From: an uncultured Myxococcales bacterium | GTDB taxonomy: Bacteria > Myxococcota_A > UBA9042 | Reading direction: 5' to 3' | DNA length: 64,000 nt | Assembly (NCBI GenBank): GCA_903924465.1 | Contig: CAIYBN010000007.1 | Coordinates: 1-64,000, forward strand | Part shown: positions 59,239 to 64,000 of the stretch, one piece after another | How the letters are laid out: the number at the start of each line of letters is the position of its first letter | Numbering within the stretch: the stretch's first letter is position 1 | Program-made: the position numbers and the translations under genes | Notes under the pieces: generated by a model | What the model was told of the DNA's origin: nothing | The model's database searches: none | What the model saw: only the letters and a program-made list of their open reading frames with translations

Positions 59239-60215
59239 CGCCAGCTCTGGAAGTCGATTCGCTGGCGGTGATTTTCGCCGGTGAACGTGAGCCGATCACC
59301 GCCGTTGAGGACGTTTCGCTGTCCGTCGCCAAAGGGCGGACGCTGTGCGTGGTCGGTGAAAGTGGCAGCGGCAAGTCCGTGTCCTTGCTCGCGATGATGG
59401 GGCTGCTCGATCCACGGCGGAGCACGGTTCAGGCCAGGAACTTGCGCCTGGGCGGCGTCGACCTGTTGGGCCTGCCGGCTGCCCAGCGACGCGCGCTGAA
59501 CGGCGATCGGCTGGCGATGGTGTTCCAGGATCCGATGACGTCGCTCAATCCCTACTTGAGCATCGCCACGCAGCTGACGGAAGTGCTGGAAGTGCACAGG
59601 AAATTGCCCCGAGCGGCGGCGGTGCCGCAGGCGATCGCGATGCTTTCGGCGGTTGGCATTTCGGCACCTGAACGGCGGATGCGCGCGTATCCGCACGAGC
59701 TGTCGGGGGGTATGCGCCAGCGCGTGGTGCTGGCGATGGCGCTGCTGTGCCACCCGGACGTGCTGCTCGCGGATGAACCCACGACGGCGCTGGACGTGAC
59801 GATTCAGGCCCAAGTGCTGCAGTTGATTCAGCAGCAGCAAGCGAATACGGGTATGGCGGTGGTCCTCGTGACGCACGACATGGGTGTGGTGGCGCACATG
59901 GCGGATGACGTCGCGGTCCTCTACGGCGGCCTGGTGGTCGAGAGGGCCGCGGTGCGCGATTTGTTTGCCACGCCGCAGCATCCCTATACCCAGGCGCTGC
60001 TGGCGAGCATCCCAAGCAAAGGCCAGCGCAACCAGCGCCTCCACGTGATCGCCGGGTCGCCACCGAGCCCGCTGTCCCGACCGCCAGGTTGCGTCTTTGC
60101 GCCGCGTTGCGCGTTTGCCATCGATCGTTGCTTGACCGCGCGGCCGGCAGAAACGGCGCTGGGCGACGGCCGGACGGTGCGCTGCATTCGGCATGCGGAG
60201 CTGGCCCGTGGCTGA
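59235..60215 (+). CDS. Oligopeptide/dipeptide-type ABC transporter ATPase (OppD/DppD)
   Basis: The 326-residue ATPase has Walker A GESGSGKS, Q-loop VFQDPMTSLNPY, signature LSGGMRQRV, Walker B LLADEPTTALD, and the C-terminal Opp domain with PPGCVFAPRCAFAIDRC. GTG 59235 overlaps the preceding stop (GTGA); the frame upstream belongs to the lipoprotein gene. The second ATPase starts within this gene's last codons. No permease or substrate-binding protein gene is adjacent. Confidence 0.9.
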   Translation: MTPALEVDSLAVIFAGEREPITAVEDVSLSVAKGRTLCVVGESGSGKSVSLLAMMGLLDPRRSTVQARNLRLGGVDLLGLPAAQRRALNGDRLAMVFQDPMTSLNPYLSIATQLTEVLEVHRKLPRAAAVPQAIAMLSAVGISAPERRMRAYPHELSGGMRQRVVLAMALLCHPDVLLADEPTTALDVTIQAQVLQLIQQQQANTGMAVVLVTHDMGVVAHMADDVAVLYGGLVVERAAVRDLFATPQHPYTQALLASIPSKGQRNQRLHVIAGSPPSPLSRPPGCVFAPRCAFAIDRCLTARPAETALGDGRTVRCIRHAELARG

Positions 60216-61209
60216 AGTGCTTGCGCGTCTCGACGATGTTCACGTGCACTTTCCGGTGCGCGAAGGCCTGCTGTTGCCGCGGGAGGTCGCGCGCGTGCGT
60301 GCGGTCGACGGCGTCTCGTTGTCGATCCACAAGGGCGAGGTTGTCGGGCTGGTCGGCGAATCGGGCTCGGGCAAGTCGACGACCGGGCGCGCGCTGCTTC
60401 GGCTGCAGGACGTCACCGCTGGGCGTGTGCATTTTGCCGGGCTGGACATCACGCAACTCCGTCGGCACGAACTGCAGGCGATTCGCCGCCGGATGACCGT
60501 TGTGTTTCAGGATCCGGAAGCGTCCTGCAATCCACGCATGCGCATCGGCGACGCCGTGGCCGAGCCGCTGCGGGTGCATGAGCGGCTGACGGCGGAACAG
60601 CGCCGGTCGAAAGTCGCGTCGCTGCTCGATCAGGTGGGGCTGGACGGTGGCCTGGCGCAGCGCTGGCCGCACGAATTGTCCGGAGGCCAACGGCAGCGGG
60701 TCGGCATCGCCCGGGCTCTGGCGACCGATCCGGACCTCATCGTGCTGGATGAGCCCATCTCCGCGCTCGATGTCTCCATTCAGGCGCAAGTGCTCAACCT
60801 GTTGGATGATCTGCGCCATCAGCGCGGTCTTTCGTATCTGTTCATCGCCCACGATCTCGGCGCCGTCGCGCATCTCTGCGACCGCGTGGCGGTCATGTAT
60901 CTGGGTCGCGTCGTCGAGCAGGGACCGGTCGGCGACATCATCGAAGCGCCGCTGCACCCGTACACGCAGGCGCTGCTGCGCAGTGTGCCGCTGCTCGATC
61001 CCGTGGCCGCGCACGCGCGGGGCTTGCAGGTCCTGGACGGAGAAATTCCCAGTCCGATGGCGCCGCCTTCCGGCTGTGCGTTTCATCCGCGGTGTCGCAA
61101 CGTGGTGGCGAATTGTCGGCAAAATCGCCCGGAACTGCTGACCGTCGGGGCCCGTAGCGTCGCTTGCCCGGTGTTGACGCAAACTCCGCAACTGCCGATC
61201 GCATCTTGA
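60208..61209 (+). CDS. Oligopeptide/dipeptide-type ABC transporter ATPase (OppF/DppF)
   Basis: The 333-residue ATPase has Walker A GESGSGKS, VFQDPEASCNPRM, LSGGQRQRV, IVLDEPISALD and the Opp C-terminal PSGCAFHPRCRNVVANC. GTG 60208 follows GGAG by 7 nt; ATG 60193 is the in-frame alternative. It overlaps the upstream ATPase gene by 8 nt. As a pair with OppD it would drive uptake (or, less often, export) of peptides or nickel, with permeases encoded elsewhere. The rpsA promoter's -35 lies on its stop codon. Confidence 0.9.
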   Translation: MAEVLARLDDVHVHFPVREGLLLPREVARVRAVDGVSLSIHKGEVVGLVGESGSGKSTTGRALLRLQDVTAGRVHFAGLDITQLRRHELQAIRRRMTVVFQDPEASCNPRMRIGDAVAEPLRVHERLTAEQRRSKVASLLDQVGLDGGLAQRWPHELSGGQRQRVGIARALATDPDLIVLDEPISALDVSIQAQVLNLLDDLRHQRGLSYLFIAHDLGAVAHLCDRVAVMYLGRVVEQGPVGDIIEAPLHPYTQALLRSVPLLDPVAAHARGLQVLDGEIPSPMAPPSGCAFHPRCRNVVANCRQNRPELLTVGARSVACPVLTQTPQLPIAS

Positions 61210-61233
61210 CTTCCGCGCGGTTTTGGGTACAAT
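61206..61233 (+). promoter_or_regulatory. Sigma-70 promoter of rpsA
   Basis: TTGACT (61206-61211), a 16-nt spacer and TACAAT (61228-61233) give the best housekeeping promoter in the window. The -35 overlaps the oppF-like stop codon. The predicted leader of about 110 nt holds a small hairpin CCTTGC-TTTG-GCAAGG near 61241-61256. Confidence 0.7.
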
Positions 61234-61350
61234 CTTGCGCCCTTGCTTTGGCAAGGCACTGCGCCTGTTTCGCGAACTTTGAACAACCGAAACGCTGCGG
61301 GAACGAATGGTTCCGTGGTCGTGCGAACGGCGGACACAAAAGGATTGGAA

Positions 61351-63048
61351 ATGGCTGAGCAAGACAACACGATGGGATTTGCTGAGGACCTGGACTTTGA
61401 AGCGGCATTTCTCGATTGGGAAAAGCAGCAGAACGTCCTGGAGGGCGAAATCGTCCGCGGCACCGTCCTGTCGGTGAACAAAGACTTCGTGATCGTTGAT
61501 ATCAAGTACAAGTCGGAAGGTCAGATTCCTGTTCAGGAATTCATCGACCTGGAAGGCGCCGTCACGGTCAAGGCCGGCGACGAGATCGACGTGTACGTGG
61601 AAAATCGCGAGAACGACAACGGCTTGGTTGAGCTGTCCAAGGAGAAGGCGGATCGCCTGAAGATCTGGGACGAAATCGCCGAAGCCTGCGAGAACGAAGA
61701 ACTGGTGGAAGGCGTCATCACGGCGCGCGTCAAGGGTGGCCTCACGGTCGACATCGGCGTCAAGGCCTTCCTGCCGGGCAGCCAGGTGGATCTGCGCCCC
61801 GTGCGCAACCTGGAGAAGTACATCGGCCAGCGTTTCCACTTCAAGGTCATCAAGTTCAACAAGAAGCGCGGCAACATCGTGCTGTCGCGTCGCGCGCTGC
61901 TCGAGAAGCAGCGTGAAGCGCTCAAGAGCCAGACGCTCAACAAGCTGGAAGTCGGCATGGTCGTTGACGGTATCGTCAAGAACATCACGGAATACGGCGC
62001 GTTCATCGATCTGGGCGGCATCGACGGCCTGCTGCACATCACGGACATGAGCTACGCGCGGGTCAATCACCCGTCGGAGCTCTTCGAAGTGGGTCAGGAA
62101 GTGAAAGTGAAGGTCCTGAAGTACGACGCCGATCGCGAGCGCGTCTCCCTCGGCCTGAAGCAGAACAGCGAAGATCCGTGGATGAACATCGAAGCGCGCT
62201 ACGCCATTGGCCAGCGCGTCAAGGGCAAGGTCGTCAGCCTCACCGATTACGGCGCGTTCATCGAGCTGGAAGGTGGCGTGGAAGGCCTGATCCACATCAG
62301 CGAAATGTCCTGGACCAAGCGCGTCAAGCACCCGTCCAAGGTGCTCTCGCTGGGCGACGATGTGGAAGCGCAGATCGTCGAGATCGACTCCCGCGGCAAG
62401 CGTATCTCGCTGGGCATGAAGCAGATCGAGCAGAATCCGTGGGACGTGCTTGCGAGCACCTACCCGGTTGGCACGAAGGTCAAGGGTGTTGTCCGCAACA
62501 TCACCAACTTCGGCATCTTCATCGGCATCGAAGACGGTATCGACGGCCTTTGCCACGTGACCGACCTGTCCTGGTCGCACAAGGTCAAGCACCCGCAGGA
62601 TATCTTCAAGAAGGGCGACGAAGTCGAAGCGATCGTGCTCAACATCGACGCGGAGAAGGAGCGGTTCTCGCTCGGCATCAAGCAGATGTCGGCGGATCCG
62701 TGGAACGACGTGCCGAAGAAGTTCCCGCGTGGCTCGGTCCACGAGGGCACGGTGTCGAAGATCCTCGACTTTGGCGCGATTGTGGAGCTGGACGACTTCA
62801 TCGAAGGCTTCCTGCACATCTCGGAAATCGCCGAAGAGAAGGTCGAGAACATCCACAACGCGCTGAAAGAAGGCGACAAGACCAAGGTCAAAGTCATCTC
62901 GATCATTCCGGAAGAGCGCAAGCTCGGCCTGTCGATCAAGCGCGTGGGCCAAGATGACGACGACTACAGCTACGAGCCGGCTGCGACTGGGCCGACGACG
63001 ATTGGCGATCTCGTGCGTGAGAAGTTTGGGGATTTGAAGCTGTCGTAA
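61351..63048 (+). CDS. rpsA: 30S ribosomal protein S1
   Basis: The 565-residue protein carries six S1 RNA-binding domains. Four near-identical C-terminal units are easy to see (GIVKNITEYGAFIDLGGIDG; GKVVSLTDYGAFIELEGGVEG; GVVRNITNFGIFIGIEDGIDG; GTVSKILDFGAIVELDDFIEG). It brings mRNA to the 30S subunit. ATG 61351 gives the normal acidic N-terminus after AGGA at 9 nt. It has its own promoter and an approximately 110-nt leader, which may serve autoregulation. Confidence 0.97.
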   Translation: MAEQDNTMGFAEDLDFEAAFLDWEKQQNVLEGEIVRGTVLSVNKDFVIVDIKYKSEGQIPVQEFIDLEGAVTVKAGDEIDVYVENRENDNGLVELSKEKADRLKIWDEIAEACENEELVEGVITARVKGGLTVDIGVKAFLPGSQVDLRPVRNLEKYIGQRFHFKVIKFNKKRGNIVLSRRALLEKQREALKSQTLNKLEVGMVVDGIVKNITEYGAFIDLGGIDGLLHITDMSYARVNHPSELFEVGQEVKVKVLKYDADRERVSLGLKQNSEDPWMNIEARYAIGQRVKGKVVSLTDYGAFIELEGGVEGLIHISEMSWTKRVKHPSKVLSLGDDVEAQIVEIDSRGKRISLGMKQIEQNPWDVLASTYPVGTKVKGVVRNITNFGIFIGIEDGIDGLCHVTDLSWSHKVKHPQDIFKKGDEVEAIVLNIDAEKERFSLGIKQMSADPWNDVPKKFPRGSVHEGTVSKILDFGAIVELDDFIEGFLHISEIAEEKVENIHNALKEGDKTKVKVISIIPEERKLGLSIKRVGQDDDDYSYEPAATGPTTIGDLVREKFGDLKLS

Positions 63049-63072
63049 GATCGGCTGGTCAGAAGACACCGG

Positions 63073-63112
63073 AGCCCGGCTGCACGAACGTGGGGTCGGG
63101 CTTCGGCACTTT
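63073..63112 (+). terminator. Possible weak terminator after rpsA
   Basis: AGCCCG (63073-63078) and CGGGCT (63097-63102) could form a 6-bp stem with an 18-nt loop, followed shortly by TTTT. The stem is short and the loop long, so this is weak. Confidence 0.35.
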
Positions 63113-63193
63113 TGGACGGAGCACGCGCCGGGTTGACCTGACGTGGCTCCCGGGAGCAATCTGCCGTCAGCCCTGTTCGGCTGGAGGCGGCTC

Positions 63194-64000
63194 ATGTCCA
63201 CGACGCGCACTTGTCCGCGCTGCAAAACCGAAAACGACGTCGCGCGCAGCAATTGCCAGCAATGCGGCGGCGTGATGTTGGGCGTCGGCGTCACATCGGC
63301 GTCCGACGGAACCGTGCCCCGGCCTTCGCGGCGCGAAATGCCCGAGATCGTCCGTGGAAGTTCGGTCGCATCGGCCATCGCCGACTCCGAGCAGAACCGC
63401 GGCAGCGAATCTTTGATCGCCGGACCGGACAGCCCTGTTGCGCTGGACCCCGACATCGCGACGGCTGTCCACGCACGACTGGCGCGCATGCAAAATGTCT
63501 CGCCTGAGAAGCGCGCGCTGATCGAGAAGATGCTGGTGAAGCGGCTGGCGCAGAACGGCAAAGCGGTCGCCGCGAACGTGGACGGTAGCCGTCAGGCGTC
63601 GACATCCGGCCTCAAGATGGGGTGCACGCTGGTGGCGGCGCTCGCCATCCTGGGCATGGGGGCCAGCACGCTGCTGTTCGTCCATGGTTCGACCAAGCTG
63701 CAGGAGAAGTTTGCTGAGCTGACCTCCGCGCAGTCGATCGCCGACAAGCTCCACGTGCCGATGCCGCCGATTGCCCTGCCGAGTGCGCCGACCGCCGACG
63801 ACGTCCAGACGGATCCGGTGGCGACGGACAAGCTCGATGAGCCGCTCGTGAACCCGGCTCAGGGCGCCGGTCAGGTGGGAAAAACGTTGAATCGTGCGCA
63901 GTTGCATCCCTTGCGTGGATGTTTTCGCGGCAACGGCTATCCGACCGAGCGGCCGATGAGTTTCGGAATCGCGATTGAGCCGAAGGCGGGGTCGCAGGCG
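63194..64000 (+). CDS. Zinc-ribbon membrane protein, 5' part (cut by window edge)
   Basis: The frame is open for 269 codons to the window edge. An N-terminal zinc ribbon (CPRCKTENDVARSNCQQCGG) is followed by a polar linker, then one membrane helix (about 145-165, CTLVAALAILGMGASTLLFV) and an extracytoplasmic part beginning AELTSAQSIADKL. The last visible residues (LRGCFRGNGYPTERPMSFGIAIEP) recall the AgmX/PglI C-terminal domain of myxobacterial gliding proteins; that is inference. ATG 63194 has GGAGG 6 nt upstream. The stop is outside the window. Confidence 0.65.
   Translation, partial: MSTTRTCPRCKTENDVARSNCQQCGGVMLGVGVTSASDGTVPRPSRREMPEIVRGSSVASAIADSEQNRGSESLIAGPDSPVALDPDIATAVHARLARMQNVSPEKRALIEKMLVKRLAQNGKAVAANVDGSRQASTSGLKMGCTLVAALAILGMGASTLLFVHGSTKLQEKFAELTSAQSIADKLHVPMPPIALPSAPTADDVQTDPVATDKLDEPLVNPAQGAGQVGKTLNRAQLHPLRGCFRGNGYPTERPMSFGIAIEPKAGSQA

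Noticed and set aside
59545-63561. 1338-residue minus-strand open frame across the ABC ATPases and rpsA
   Set aside because: It is antisense to certain genes, and its translation has no domain pattern.

Overview
The window is a chromosomal segment of a GC-rich bacterium, densely coding with short spacers. I infer a member of the Myxococcota or a close relative among the former Deltaproteobacteria. The grounds are the Myxococcus-like pil gene order (pilB-pilC-pilS-pilR-pilA) with a sigma-54 promoter before pilA, a eukaryote-type Ser/Thr kinase with a C-terminal anchor, a MopE-type CDGxDNDC repeat lipoprotein, a DUF4388-like protein, a multihaem cytochrome, and an F0 operon separated from F1. 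I saw no tRNA, rRNA, CRISPR array, insertion sequence or prophage; this is core chromosome with some accessory insertions.

Layout. 1-7.4 kb (minus strand): type IV pilus genes pilB, pilC, pilS, pilR and the start of pilA, without pilT. 7.8-11.6 kb (minus): rsmA, tsaD and a signalling/TPR protein. 12-13.8 kb (minus): F0 ATP synthase genes atpI-atpB-atpE, ending at a strong terminator. 14.1-20 kb (plus): a large DUF4175-like membrane coiled-coil protein and ClpB. 20-34.9 kb (minus): a long co-oriented run. In transcription order it holds an O-antigen ligase-like protein, an acyltransferase, a haem-c sensor with a degenerate kinase domain, a twelve-haem membrane cytochrome c, a haem-c NarX-type histidine kinase, its NarL-type regulator, a SpoIID-like protein, aroC, a lipoprotein, a MAPEG protein, dapF and a cation/proton antiporter. 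35.1-49.2 kb (plus): Ser/Thr kinase, transaldolase, an O-antigen ligase-like/TPR fusion, etfBA, mnmE, a row of surface lipoproteins (one with MopE repeats plus WD40 repeats, one methyltransferase, one lamin-tail domain) and rpe. 49.2-52 kb (minus): a ZIP-permease fusion with a His-rich tail, and hemB. 52.2-64 kb (plus except one gene): a small XRE regulator, rpsB-tsf-pyrH-frr, a minus-strand HExxH peptidase-like gene, pdxA, an ExbD-like lipoprotein coupled to two oligopeptide-type ABC ATPases, rpsA, and the start of a zinc-ribbon membrane protein.

The most interesting module is 26.0-32.3 kb. Two membrane sensors carry c-type haem motifs in their extracytoplasmic domains and flank a predicted quinol-linked dodecahaem cytochrome, with a NarL-type response regulator downstream. 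This looks like a redox-sensing respiratory module that reads the state of the periplasmic cytochrome pool. The second best-supported observation is the pilA control region: a textbook -24/-12 promoter with three 15-bp TGAC-N7-GTC elements upstream, two of them 42 bp apart.
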